NCBI RefSeq assembly: GCF_040096015.1
Contig: NZ_JBBMFO010000001.1
Span: 62,001-126,000 of the forward strand
DNA length: 64,000 bases
Direction of reading: 5' to 3'
DNA from: Peptoniphilus_A hominis
GTDB taxonomy: Bacteria; Bacillota; Clostridia; Tissierellales; Peptoniphilaceae
In this document: piece by piece, positions 51,082 to 60,378 of the stretch
Layout of the letters: each line of letters opens with the position of its first letter
Position numbering within the stretch: the stretch's first letter is position 1
Translations under genes and position numbers: made by a program
Notes under the pieces: generated by a model
What the model saw: the letters and a program-made list of their open reading frames with translations, nothing else
The model's database searches: none
Told to the model about the DNA's origin: nothing

Positions 51082-53212
51082 ATTAATTGAAAAAGTAAAA
51101 TCGTATAATGAAAATGCCGATTTTGACATGATAAATCGTGCTTATAAATTTGCTGAAGAGCATCACAAGGGACAAAAGAGAAATTCTGGAGAAGATTATA
51201 TAATCCATCCCTTAAATGTAAGTTTAATCCTTGCTGAAATGAATATGGATACTGCCACTATTGTCGCTGGATTACTTCACGATGTAGTAGAAGATACTGA
51301 TGTCACTCTAGAAGATATAAAAAATTTATTTGGTCAAGAAATTGCCGACTTAGTTGATGGAGTTACTAAGTTAAAAAAATTAAATTATAAAAATAAAGAA
51401 GAAAAGCAAGCTGAAAATATTAGAAAAATGGTTCTTGCTATGGCAAAGGACATAAGAGTAATAATAGTTAAACTTGCCGATAGACTTCACAACATGAGAA
51501 CACTTGAGTACATGACTGATGCTAAAAAAATTGAAAAGGCAACAGAAACTGTTGAAATATACGCCCCAATTGCCGATAGACTTGGTATGAGTAGGGTTAA
51601 GTGGGAGCTTGAAGACTTATCTCTTAGATACCTTGATGAAGAGGGATATTATGAACTTGTGGAAATGGTAAATAAGAGAAGGAATGAAAGAGAAGACCTA
51701 ATTAATCACATTATAGCTGAGCTTGAAGAAAATTTAAAAAAAGTTGGCATTGAATGTGAAATAAAGGGAAGGCCAAAGAATTTTTATTCTATTTATAAAA
51801 AAATGAAGAAAAAAGGAAAAGTCTTTGATGAAATTTACGATTTATCCGCTGTAAGAATTTTAACTCATTCTGTTAAGGATTGTTACGGAGCTCTTGGTGT
51901 TGTTCACACACTTTTTAAGCCAATTCCAGGTAGATTTAAAGATTATATTGCTATGCCTAAGCCTAATAAGTACCAATCTCTTCACACAACTGTAATTGAC
52001 AATAATGGAGAAACTTTTGAAGTTCAAATTAGGACTTATGAAATGCATCAAACTGCTGAATATGGTATTGCCGCACATTGGAAATATAAGGCTGGCGTTA
52101 CAAAGGAAACTGCCTTTGATGAAAACTTAACTTGGTTAAGACAACTTTTAGAATGGCAAAAGGACTTAAATGATCCTGGCGACTTTATGGATACCTTAAA
52201 GATTGACTTCTTTGCCGACGAGGTTTTTGTCTTTACACCAAGGGGAGATGTTATAAACTTACCAGAAGGATCAACTCCAATTGACTTCGCCTATAGAATT
52301 CACTCTCAAGTAGGAAATACTTGTGTAGGGGCAAAGGTAAATGGAAGAATTGTTCCTCTAAACTACACTCTTCAAAGCGGAAATATAGTTGATGTAATAA
52401 CAAATCCAAATACTAGTCCATCTCTTGATTGGCTTAAAATCGTAAAAAGCCCTCAAGCTCGCAAGAAGATCTCTCAATATTTTAAGGTCAAGGACAAAGA
52501 AAAAAATATTGAAAGAGGAAAAGATGCAATTGAAAAAGAAGTAAAAAAACTTGGATATCAAGTTCCTAAAATTTTGCGCGATGATTGGCTAGAGGAAGTT
52601 AAGAATAAGCTAAATATGCAGACCCTTGATGAAATGTATGCTGCTGTTGGCTTTGGAACAATTACAACAACACAGGTTACGGCAAAACTATCTGATATTT
52701 ATAATAAACATTATAAAAAAGACGAAAAAGATGTTGAAGAAATTGTTCAATCAAGAAAGAGATACAATAATCAAGGCATTGAAGTAAAGGGTGTAGATGG
52801 AGTAAATGTAAGAATTGCTAAATGCTGTACTCCAGTGCCAGGGGACGACATAATAGGATACATTACAATTGGCAGAGGTATTTCTGTTCACAGAAAAGAT
52901 TGCAAAAATATGCAAGACAATGTTGATCCTTCAAGACTTGTTGAAGTTAAATGGCAAAGCAGCTATGAAACAAGTTACAGTGCTTCTATTGAGATCAGGG
53001 CCTTTGATAAGCCAAATGTTATTAGCGACATTGCTAATAGAGTAAATGATTCTAAGTTAAGCATTTCTTATTTAAATGCCAAGGCAATAAAAAATGGAGA
53101 TGCTGTAATTGATATTACAGTTGAAATTACTGATAGTGAAGAACTTGAAAGATTAATGGAAAAATTAAAGAGAATCAATAATGTTCTCGAGGTATATAGA
53201 GTAAAGGCGTGA
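51068..53212 (+). CDS. relA: Bifunctional (p)ppGpp synthetase/hydrolase
   Basis: A 714-residue Rel enzyme making and degrading (p)ppGpp. In order: HD hydrolase domain (H32-H33, HPLN and H71-D72 in GLLHDVVEDT), synthetase domain (GRPKNFYSIYKKM near 235, MPKPNKYQSLHTTV near 300), TGS domain (VFVFTPRGDVINLPEGSTPIDFAYRIH near 383), a zinc-finger-like segment with CCTPVPGD near 588 and a C-terminal ACT domain. Hydrolase and synthetase motifs both look intact. ATG at 51068 after AGGTGA; the open frame starts three codons earlier. Confidence 0.96.
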   Translation: MLIDELIEKVKSYNENADFDMINRAYKFAEEHHKGQKRNSGEDYIIHPLNVSLILAEMNMDTATIVAGLLHDVVEDTDVTLEDIKNLFGQEIADLVDGVTKLKKLNYKNKEEKQAENIRKMVLAMAKDIRVIIVKLADRLHNMRTLEYMTDAKKIEKATETVEIYAPIADRLGMSRVKWELEDLSLRYLDEEGYYELVEMVNKRRNEREDLINHIIAELEENLKKVGIECEIKGRPKNFYSIYKKMKKKGKVFDEIYDLSAVRILTHSVKDCYGALGVVHTLFKPIPGRFKDYIAMPKPNKYQSLHTTVIDNNGETFEVQIRTYEMHQTAEYGIAAHWKYKAGVTKETAFDENLTWLRQLLEWQKDLNDPGDFMDTLKIDFFADEVFVFTPRGDVINLPEGSTPIDFAYRIHSQVGNTCVGAKVNGRIVPLNYTLQSGNIVDVITNPNTSPSLDWLKIVKSPQARKKISQYFKVKDKEKNIERGKDAIEKEVKKLGYQVPKILRDDWLEEVKNKLNMQTLDEMYAAVGFGTITTTQVTAKLSDIYNKHYKKDEKDVEEIVQSRKRYNNQGIEVKGVDGVNVRIAKCCTPVPGDDIIGYITIGRGISVHRKDCKNMQDNVDPSRLVEVKWQSSYETSYSASIEIRAFDKPNVISDIANRVNDSKLSISYLNAKAIKNGDAVIDITVEITDSEELERLMEKLKRINNVLEVYRVKA

Positions 53213-53216
53213 TAGA

Positions 53217-53666
53217 ATGCGAGCAGTTGTTCAAAGAGTAAAGAGATCTAGCGTATCTGTCGATGGAAAAATTGTTTCAAAGATAGACAAGGGATTAATG
53301 GTGCTCCTTGGAGTTGAAGTTAATGATGATGAAAGTGATTTAGACTACATTCTAAAAAAAGTTACAAAGCTTAGAATTTTTGACGACGAAGATGGAGTCA
53401 TGAATAAGTCACTTCTTGACTACGGATTAGAAATCCTCGTTGTCAGTCAATTTACCCTATATGGAGATGCTAGAAAGGGTAACAGACCTTCCTATATTCG
53501 TTCTGCTAAATTTGACCAAGGAATTCTTTTATATGAAAAATTTATTGAAAAACTTGAAAAACTCGATGTAAAAGTTTCTCACGGAGAATATGGCGCTGAC
53601 ATGGATGTAGAACTTATTAATGACGGACCTGTTACAATTTTATTGGATTCAAGTAAGGAATTTTAG
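53217..53666 (+). CDS. dtd: D-aminoacyl-tRNA deacylase
   Basis: Dtd (149 residues) removes D-amino acids or glycine mischarged on tRNA. Conserved segments MRAVVQRVKRSSVSV, SQFTLYGDARKGNRPSY (about 78-94) and the C-terminal NDGPVTILLDS with the Gly-Pro motif. It is 4 bp after relA, an order conserved in Firmicutes. Confidence 0.96.
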   Translation: MRAVVQRVKRSSVSVDGKIVSKIDKGLMVLLGVEVNDDESDLDYILKKVTKLRIFDDEDGVMNKSLLDYGLEILVVSQFTLYGDARKGNRPSYIRSAKFDQGILLYEKFIEKLEKLDVKVSHGEYGADMDVELINDGPVTILLDSSKEF

Positions 53667-53673
53667 GTGAATT

Positions 53674-54300
53674 ATGCAATATAAAATTATGAAATTAGTA
53701 GTCGGAGAATTGCAAGAAAATTGTTTTATTCTCTTTGACGAAAACAAAGATGCTTTTGTGGTGGATCCAGGTGGATCAAGCGAAAACATAATTGAGGCAA
53801 TTGAAAAAAATAATTTAAAGATAAATTATATTCTCTTAACTCATGGTCACTTTGATCATGTTGGTGCAGTTGCTGCTTTGAAAGAAAAGTTTAAGGCTCC
53901 AGTATATCTTCATAAAAATGACAGAGAGTTTTTGGAAAATCCAAGAGAAGTTAGAGAATCAGCCTTTGGCCTACAAATTGAAGCTGCCAAGGTAGATGTT
54001 TTTGTAAAGGATGGAGACGAAATTCCTTTTTCTGATGATAAAATTAAGGTAATTGCAAGTCCAGGGCATACTATTGGTTCAGTTTGTTACCTTTTCAAAG
54101 ATTATTTGTTTGCAGGAGACACTTTATTTAACGGATCTATTGGAAGAACAGATTTCCCTGAATCAGATCACTCACTTATGCTTGAGTCACTTAAGAGGTT
54201 AAAGGAACTTGATGACGATATTTATGTTTTGTCAGGTCACGGTCCAGAATCACAAATGAGTTACGAAAAGATGTCAAACCCTTATTTAAGAAGATTATGA
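53674..54300 (+). CDS. MBL-fold metallohydrolase (glyoxalase II-like)
   Basis: A 208-residue metallo-beta-lactamase-fold protein with THGHFDHVG (H-x-H-x-D-H, about 50-58), PGHTIGSV near 130, the bridging Asp in FAGDTLF near 150 and a final His in LSGHGPES. It resembles the YqgX group; the substrate may be a glutathione-type or other thioester, not known. It stands in the conserved relA-dtd-MBL-hemZ order and overlaps hemZ by 4 bp. Confidence 0.88.
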   Translation: MQYKIMKLVVGELQENCFILFDENKDAFVVDPGGSSENIIEAIEKNNLKINYILLTHGHFDHVGAVAALKEKFKAPVYLHKNDREFLENPREVRESAFGLQIEAAKVDVFVKDGDEIPFSDDKIKVIASPGHTIGSVCYLFKDYLFAGDTLFNGSIGRTDFPESDHSLMLESLKRLKELDDDIYVLSGHGPESQMSYEKMSNPYLRRL

Positions 54301-55625
54301 TTGAAATTGAATGTGAAAATGAAGCTCTAAAAAAATCTATTTTTGAATTTTTTAGGATGAAACTTCCCAAGGATTATAAAAATTTAGATTTGCATTTAAA
54401 AATTAAAGTTCTTGATGAATTTATTTTTCTTGAAATTTTGGGAGAGAAAATAAATAAAAGTGCAAATCTTGATTTAAAAAATGACAAGCCTCACTTTGTT
54501 ATAAACAGATTCCTCTTTGATTTATTTTCAAATTATGAAGATTTTGATTCTAGCTTTGGAATTTTAACTGGAGTTAGGCCCTTAAAACTAGTCTCAAAAG
54601 TTTTTGAAAATAGTTCCTATGAGGAATCAATAAAAATCTTATTTGATAAATACAGGATAAATGAAAGTGACACAGATTTTTTATATAGAATTTATAAAAA
54701 TCAGGAAAAACTTCGTGAAAATTCTAATTTAAATAATTACAATGTCTATGTGCACATACCTTTTTGTCCAAGTAGATGCCTTTATTGCTCCTTTGATACA
54801 ACTATTGGGAATAAAATAAAGATAGATGCTTATACTAAAAATTTAATTGATGACATAAAATCTTATGAGTTAAATTTTTCTAAAAAGCCAAATTCAATTT
54901 ATATTGGCGGGGGGACGCCAACAGCAATAGGAAAAGAAAATTTAGATAAAATTATTGATGCTGTATTAGAAAAATTTAGTAGCGCAAGGGAATTTACTGT
55001 TGAATGCGGAAGAATAGACAGTCTTAGTATAGAAGTTTTAGAAATGCTAAAAAGAAAAGGTGTTAATCGAATTAGTTTAAATCCACAAAGCTTTAACGAA
55101 GATGTTATTAGCAAATTAAATAGGGTATCAAATGAAAATTTTAGTTATTGGTTATATAAAGCGAGAGAAATTGGCTTTGATGTTATCAACATGGACTTAA
55201 TAATGGGCCTTCCTGGAGAAAGTAAGGAAAGCATTTTAAAATCAATAAAAAAAGCAATTGATTTTTCGCCAGAAAACATTACCCTACACAGCTTGGCACT
55301 AAAAAATGGCTCAAAACTTTTCGAAAATTCTTATTTTAACGAAGAAGATTATAGTGATCTCATTGAAGAATCGAAGAAACTAATGCTTGATTCAAACTAT
55401 GAGCCTTATTACCTTTACAGGCAGAAAAAATCTGTTATTAGTTCAGAAAATATTGGCTATGCAAAAAAAGGATCTTCTTCTATTTATAATATTGTAATGA
55501 TGGAAGAGCTGGAAAACATTATTGGATTTGGCCTTGGAGCAAGCACAAAAATTTTAGATTCACAGGGAAAATTTAAGAGAAATTTAAATTCTAAAAATCT
55601 CGAAGATTTTATAAAGAGGAGATAA
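54297..55625 (+). CDS. hemZ: HemZ-like radical SAM coproporphyrinogen dehydrogenase family protein
   Basis: A 442-residue radical SAM protein with C157-x3-C161-x2-C164 (PFCPSRCLYC), the following YIGGGTPTAIG near 201 and MDLIMGLPGES near 298, as in HemN-like enzymes. An N-terminal part of about 150 residues (ILTGVRPLKLV) is typical of HemZ. No other heme-pathway gene is in the window, so the true substrate is open. ATG start overlapping the MBL gene; the Mur-ligase gene follows 2 bp after its stop. Confidence 0.88.
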   Translation: MIEIECENEALKKSIFEFFRMKLPKDYKNLDLHLKIKVLDEFIFLEILGEKINKSANLDLKNDKPHFVINRFLFDLFSNYEDFDSSFGILTGVRPLKLVSKVFENSSYEESIKILFDKYRINESDTDFLYRIYKNQEKLRENSNLNNYNVYVHIPFCPSRCLYCSFDTTIGNKIKIDAYTKNLIDDIKSYELNFSKKPNSIYIGGGTPTAIGKENLDKIIDAVLEKFSSAREFTVECGRIDSLSIEVLEMLKRKGVNRISLNPQSFNEDVISKLNRVSNENFSYWLYKAREIGFDVINMDLIMGLPGESKESILKSIKKAIDFSPENITLHSLALKNGSKLFENSYFNEEDYSDLIEESKKLMLDSNYEPYYLYRQKKSVISSENIGYAKKGSSSIYNIVMMEELENIIGFGLGASTKILDSQGKFKRNLNSKNLEDFIKRR

Positions 55626-55627
55626 TT

Positions 55628-57163
55628 TTGAAATTAAGTGAAATTTTAAAAAAAATAAATATTATCCAAACAAACTTTAACATTGATGAAAATAAAGAAA
55701 TTAATAAAATCGCCTTCCACACTAAGGATGTAGTAGAAGGCGCTATTTTTGTTGCAATTAAAGGTTATGTAACTGATGGACATAAGTTTATAAAAAAAGC
55801 CAGTGAGCTTGGAGCAGAACTTGCTGTTGTGGAAGATTTTGTTGATGTGAAAATAAAACAAATAAAAGTTCCTAATTCTAGAATTGCTCTTGCAGATATG
55901 GCTGCAAATTTTTATAAAAACCCATCAAGGGAAATGAATGTAATTGGTATTACAGCTACAAATGGAAAGACAACTACTGCCTTTATGGTAGATTCAATTT
56001 TAAAGGAAGATAAAAGGGAAACTGGCATGATAGGCACTGTCTTAACTAGGTATAAAGATGTAAAAATTCCATCAATACTTACTACACCAGAGTCTCTCAC
56101 TCTTCAGTCATACTTAAGAGATATGGCAGATAATAATATTACTGATGTGACTATGGAAGTCTCTTCTTCAGCCCAAGAACTTTTTAGAGACAAAAATATT
56201 GATTTTGACATAGTTACTTTTAACAATCTTGGCAGGGAACACATTGATCAACATGGAAGTTTTGAAAAATATTTTCACTACAAATCAAGACTAATTAGAC
56301 ATGCCAAAAAAGATGCCCTTGCAATTTTAAATGCCGATGATGAGATGATTTATTCTCTAAAAGAAAAAACTCAGGCTAAAGTTTTGTCTTTTTCACTGGA
56401 GAATGACAAAGCAGATTTTGGGATTTCTGATTTAGATTTATCTACGGGCAAGGGAAAATTTATATTTAATATAAATAAAGATATAAAACTAAAAGATTTT
56501 ACAATAAAAAAGTCTAACTTCAAAGTTGAGCTTGGCTCTGTGGGTTATTCTTCGGTTATGAATTCTGTAGTTGCAATAATTGTTGCACTATGTCTTAATA
56601 TAGAAAAAGAAATAATAACTGATGCACTAAAAAATTTTAAGGGTGTAGAGAGACGATTTGAACTTATCTTTGATGAAGATTTTAAAATTTTAGACGACCA
56701 CTTTGCCAATGAAAAAAATATTGATGCAACAATGGAAACTCTTAAAATGATGGTATATAAAGACTTAAATATTTTATATGCCATAAGAGGACACAGAGGA
56801 GTGGAAGTAAATAGAGAGATCACTGAAAGACTTGTTAAGTGGATAAAAATTTTAAAACCAAGGACTTTAGCTGCTACTCTATCAAAAGACACAGTTGGCG
56901 AAAAAGATAGGGTGACAGAGGAAGAATTAATGGTTTTTAAGAATATTTTAAAGGAAAATAATATTGACTGTAAAATTTATGATACCTTAGAAGACGCTGT
57001 AAATAATTCAATTGATCTTTTAAATAGTGAAGATGTACTGTTGCTTGCAGGCTGCCAGGGCATGGATAAGGGCGCAAAATATGTGAAGGAAAAACTTTTA
57101 AGAGAAAATAAGGTTAAAGATATCCATGGATTTTCTCACAGAATAGACAGTAGAATCTGTTAA
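55628..57163 (+). CDS. MurE-like Mur ligase family protein, divergent
   Basis: A 511-residue ATP-dependent ligase of the MurE shape: N-terminal UDP-sugar domain (FVAIKGYVTDGHKFI), ATP loop TATNGKTTT (K114), TTPESLTLQSYLRDM near 157, MEVSSSAQE near 178, a YFHYKSRL segment with the likely carbamylated lysine, and GVERRFEL near 339. It departs from true MurE: SSHA is SSSA, DHLDFH is EHIDQH, the YAHTP motif is DDHFAN, and the DNPR-type amino-acid recognition motif is not found. It may add another amino acid or act on another substrate. TTG start after AGAGGAGA. Confidence 0.75.
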   Translation: MKLSEILKKINIIQTNFNIDENKEINKIAFHTKDVVEGAIFVAIKGYVTDGHKFIKKASELGAELAVVEDFVDVKIKQIKVPNSRIALADMAANFYKNPSREMNVIGITATNGKTTTAFMVDSILKEDKRETGMIGTVLTRYKDVKIPSILTTPESLTLQSYLRDMADNNITDVTMEVSSSAQELFRDKNIDFDIVTFNNLGREHIDQHGSFEKYFHYKSRLIRHAKKDALAILNADDEMIYSLKEKTQAKVLSFSLENDKADFGISDLDLSTGKGKFIFNINKDIKLKDFTIKKSNFKVELGSVGYSSVMNSVVAIIVALCLNIEKEIITDALKNFKGVERRFELIFDEDFKILDDHFANEKNIDATMETLKMMVYKDLNILYAIRGHRGVEVNREITERLVKWIKILKPRTLAATLSKDTVGEKDRVTEEELMVFKNILKENNIDCKIYDTLEDAVNNSIDLLNSEDVLLLAGCQGMDKGAKYVKEKLLRENKVKDIHGFSHRIDSRIC

Positions 57164-57165
57164 AG

Positions 57166-57194
57166 TTGAATTTTACGAGAACTTGTTTTATAAT
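57166..57194 (+). promoter_or_regulatory. Promoter of the aspS operon
   Basis: TTGAAT (57166-57171), 17-bp spacer, TATAAT (57189-57194). This predicts a leader of about 108 nt. Confidence 0.75.
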
Positions 57195-57262
57195 TAAAAT
57201 AGATTTTTATGGAAATAAATAATAAAATAAATCGCTAATCGTTTATTTATATTTTAACGAAT

Positions 57263-57298
57263 AAGCTCCAAACCATTTGAGGCTTGGAGTTTAATTTT
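57263..57298 (+). promoter_or_regulatory. Terminator-like hairpin in the aspS leader
   Basis: AAGCTCCAAACC/GGCTTGGAGTTT (12-bp stem with one mismatch and one G-T pair), loop ATTTGA, then AATTTTTA, ending 11 bp before aspS. An earlier AAATAAA/TTTATTT hairpin surrounds TCGCTAATCG. No T-box sequence is present and the leader is too short for one. It may be an attenuator of another type, or the terminator of the Mur ligase gene. Confidence 0.55.
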
Positions 57299-57309
57299 TA
57301 GGAGGAAAT

Positions 57310-59103
57310 ATGGCTGAAAAAATGGGAAATCTCAAGAGAAGTAATTATTGTAATGAGATTTCAGAAGAAATGATTTCAAGAGAAGTTACCTTAATGGGCT
57401 GGGTTGCTAAACAAAGATCCCTTGGCTCAATAATTTTCGTTGACCTTAGAGATAGAAGTGGAATTGCACAAATTGTATTTGATGACACATCTTCTGATGA
57501 GCTTTTAGAAAAGGCATCACATCTTCGTGGAGAATTTGTAATTGCTGTAAGAGGTAAAGTTCGTATGAGATCATCAATAAATGAGGAGCTTGAAACTGGA
57601 CGAGTTGAAGTTCTTGCCAGCGAACTTAAAATTTTAAGTGAATCTGAAGTTCCACCAATTTATGTAAAGGACAACGACAATGTTTCTGAAAACATGAGAT
57701 TAAAATACAGAACTTTAGATTTAAGAAAGCCAAGTATGCAAAAAAATCTCATGATTCGTTCAAAGATTTACAAAATCACTCGTGACTTCTTCTATGAAAA
57801 TGGATTTATAGAAGTTGAAACTCCAATGTTAACTAAGCCAACTCCTGAAGGAGCAAGGGATTATTTAGTGCCTAGTAGAGTTAATCCTGGCGAATTTTAC
57901 GCCCTTCCTCAATCACCACAACTTATGAAACAACTTTTAATGGTTGCAGGACTTGACAGGTACATCCAAATTACAAAATGCTTTAGAGATGAAGACTTAA
58001 GGGCAAATAGACAACCTGAATTTACGCAAATTGACATGGAACTTAGTTTTGTAACTGAAGAAGATGTGATGGAAATAAATGAAAGATTCTTGCAAAGACT
58101 ATTTAAAGAAATTTTAAATAAAGATATTGAGCTTCCTATAAAGAGAATGAAATATGCTGAAGCAATGGATAGATTTGGAGTTGACAAGCCAGATTTAAGA
58201 TTTGGCATGGAACTCCACGACATATCTCATCTTGTAAAGGAATGCGGCTTTAAAGTATTTGAAGGAAATACAGAAAAGGGCAAAAGTGTCAGAGGAATTA
58301 AAGTTGATGGCGGAAGCGAATTTTACTCTAAGAAACAAGTTAAAAAACTAGAATCCTTTGTAAAAGATTTTAAGGCAATGGGTCTATCTTGGATTAGAGT
58401 AGATGAAGAAATTGATTCTCCAATTGCAAAATTCTTGTCTGAAGAAAAAATGAATGAAATTATTAAGGCTTTTGATGCAAAAAAAGGCGATTTAATTTTG
58501 ATTTTAGCTGATAAAAACTCAGTTGTTTACAGTGGCCTTGGAAATCTTCGTAACAAGATAGCAAGAGACATGGATTTAATCGACGAAAATGATTATAAAC
58601 TTACATGGATTACTGAATTCCCTCTATTTGAATACGACGAAGAAGAGGGAAGATATATGGCTATGCACCATCCTTTCACTAGTCCATTAGATGAAGATGT
58701 AGATAAACTTACTAGTGACAAAGAAAATGCAAGAGCAAAAGCCTATGACATTGTAATTAATGGCGATGAAATGGGCGGAGGAAGTATTAGAATTAATGAC
58801 CCAGAAATTCAAGAAAAAATGTTTGAAGCTTTGGGACTTTCTGAAGAAGAAGCTAATGAAAAATTTGGATTCCTATTAGAAGCCTTTAAATATGGAGCAC
58901 CACCACATGGAGGACTTGCTTATGGATTAGATAGACTTGTCATGCTATTTACTAATGCCAAGAGCATTAGAGATGTAATAGCATTTCCAAAAACTCAAGC
59001 CGCAACTTGTCTATTAACTGGTGCACCAACAAGCCTTTCTGAAAAACAATTAGAAGAAGTTCATGTAAAAGTTATAGAAAAAGAAAAAGAAGAAGAAAAA
59101 TAA
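57310..59103 (+). CDS. aspS: Aspartate--tRNA ligase
   Basis: AspRS (597 residues, bacterial type). Anticodon-binding OB domain (VTLMGWVAKQRSLGSIIFVDLRDRSG), class II catalytic domain with motif 2 FRDEDLRANRQPEFTQIDME near 222, the inserted GAD domain (about 300-420) and motif 3 GLAYGLDRLVML near 537. Whether it also charges tRNA-Asn cannot be told here. In many Clostridia hisS lies between hemZ and aspS; here a Mur ligase gene takes that place. Confidence 0.97.
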   Translation: MAEKMGNLKRSNYCNEISEEMISREVTLMGWVAKQRSLGSIIFVDLRDRSGIAQIVFDDTSSDELLEKASHLRGEFVIAVRGKVRMRSSINEELETGRVEVLASELKILSESEVPPIYVKDNDNVSENMRLKYRTLDLRKPSMQKNLMIRSKIYKITRDFFYENGFIEVETPMLTKPTPEGARDYLVPSRVNPGEFYALPQSPQLMKQLLMVAGLDRYIQITKCFRDEDLRANRQPEFTQIDMELSFVTEEDVMEINERFLQRLFKEILNKDIELPIKRMKYAEAMDRFGVDKPDLRFGMELHDISHLVKECGFKVFEGNTEKGKSVRGIKVDGGSEFYSKKQVKKLESFVKDFKAMGLSWIRVDEEIDSPIAKFLSEEKMNEIIKAFDAKKGDLILILADKNSVVYSGLGNLRNKIARDMDLIDENDYKLTWITEFPLFEYDEEEGRYMAMHHPFTSPLDEDVDKLTSDKENARAKAYDIVINGDEMGGGSIRINDPEIQEKMFEALGLSEEEANEKFGFLLEAFKYGAPPHGGLAYGLDRLVMLFTNAKSIRDVIAFPKTQAATCLLTGAPTSLSEKQLEEVHVKVIEKEKEEEK

Positions 59104-59129
59104 TAAAAAAAGAAGATTAAGGTGATATT

Positions 59130-59552
59130 ATGGAAAGCATTGGAATTGTCAGAGCAAAGGATAACAATAAAATTTTTGTAGAATTTACAAGAGAAAGTGC
59201 TTGCGGAGAAAGTTGTGAATCTTGTAGTGCAAAATGTGCTGAATCAGAGAGAGAACTTTTTGAATTTCAAAATACTGTGTCAGCCAATGTTGGCGACCTT
59301 GTAAAAATTAAGACAAGGGACAAGTCTGTACTTTCTTATAAATTTTTAGTATATGGTCTTCCTTTAATTTTATTTATGTCTACAATTACAATTTCCTATA
59401 TTATTATGAGCAAGACTTCCATGGGAAATATAGATTTAATATCACTAATTATTGGGGTGTTTTCCTTACTTATTTCCCATTTAGTATTAAAAGAAATAGA
59501 TCACAAATTTAACAAAACAAATAAAGGTGCTATTTTTCTCGAAAAAATGTAG
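59130..59552 (+). CDS. RseC/MucC-like membrane protein
   Basis: A 140-residue protein whose cysteines C25, C29, C32 and C36 (ACGESCESCSAKC) could bind an iron-sulfur cluster. Two hydrophobic helices follow (about 70-89 and 98-119). This is the layout of RseC/SoxR-reducing-system proteins, which are linked to Rnf-type electron transfer. It follows aspS by 26 bp with AAGGTGAT; no rnf genes are near. Confidence 0.82.
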   Translation: MESIGIVRAKDNNKIFVEFTRESACGESCESCSAKCAESERELFEFQNTVSANVGDLVKIKTRDKSVLSYKFLVYGLPLILFMSTITISYIIMSKTSMGNIDLISLIIGVFSLLISHLVLKEIDHKFNKTNKGAIFLEKM

Positions 59553-59559
59553 GTGAGAA

Positions 59560-60378
59560 ATGTTTAGTAAAAACTGGTATAAAGCCTTATATATTTTTTC
59601 AATTATCCTATTTATTTTGTCTTTGATTTTTTTCATCTACTCACTTGCAAATAAAAAGTACTCATCAGAAATTATTTCTGAGAATAAAAATATTAGAGAA
59701 GAAATAAATTTAATTGAAGATAAAACAAGGGCTATTACAGAAGATATTGATTCTCTAGAAATTGAATTTAATATAAAATCACAAGAATTTTATGAAAAAT
59801 ATGGATATCAATTTGAGTCAAGTAAATCTGATGAAATAAAAAGATTGAAAGAGGATTATACAAATCAAAACAAAGCCATAGTAGCCGAGATTAAGGAAAG
59901 ATTAAAGGCCTATGGAGCTTATTTTGAGTCTGATATTTATGAAAAAGATGGCTATGACAAATCAGTTAATGATTTTCTAGATCTTTATAGCGAGGAAAAT
60001 TTAGACAAACACAAAAATATATACAATGAGCTTAATATTAAAGCTTATGTTGAAGAATCAAATGGATTTGCCAAGAGCATTTTAAAATTAAATAAAAATT
60101 CAAAGGAACTGGATGCCTTGGTTTTTTATGCTTCAATTTACAGCTCAAATATTTATTCTTATATAAATGATGAAAAATCATCTCTTTCAGAAATTTATGC
60201 AGATGTAAATAATCTTTTGTTTATTTATAAGGAAATTGAGAGAAAGGGCTACAAAACTGGAAATTTAAAGTCTGAAAATTTAATTTACTTGAATAAATTT
60301 ATGGAAGAAAAAATTTCATCCTATTACAAAAATCTTGGTATTTTAAAAGCTTTAGAAAAGAGTGATAAAAATGATTAA
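59560..60378 (+). CDS. Unknown single-pass coiled-coil protein, 272 aa
   Basis: Not recognised. N-terminal membrane helix (about 8-28), then a predicted coiled coil (about 32-75, rich in Glu, Ile, Lys) and a helical region up to the end, with no cysteine. It is probably anchored with most of the chain outside. It follows the RseC-like gene by 7 bp and overlaps the next, similarly built gene by 8 bp, suggesting the two work together. Start ATG after AGGTGAG. Confidence 0.68.
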   Translation: MFSKNWYKALYIFSIILFILSLIFFIYSLANKKYSSEIISENKNIREEINLIEDKTRAITEDIDSLEIEFNIKSQEFYEKYGYQFESSKSDEIKRLKEDYTNQNKAIVAEIKERLKAYGAYFESDIYEKDGYDKSVNDFLDLYSEENLDKHKNIYNELNIKAYVEESNGFAKSILKLNKNSKELDALVFYASIYSSNIYSYINDEKSSLSEIYADVNNLLFIYKEIERKGYKTGNLKSENLIYLNKFMEEKISSYYKNLGILKALEKSDKND

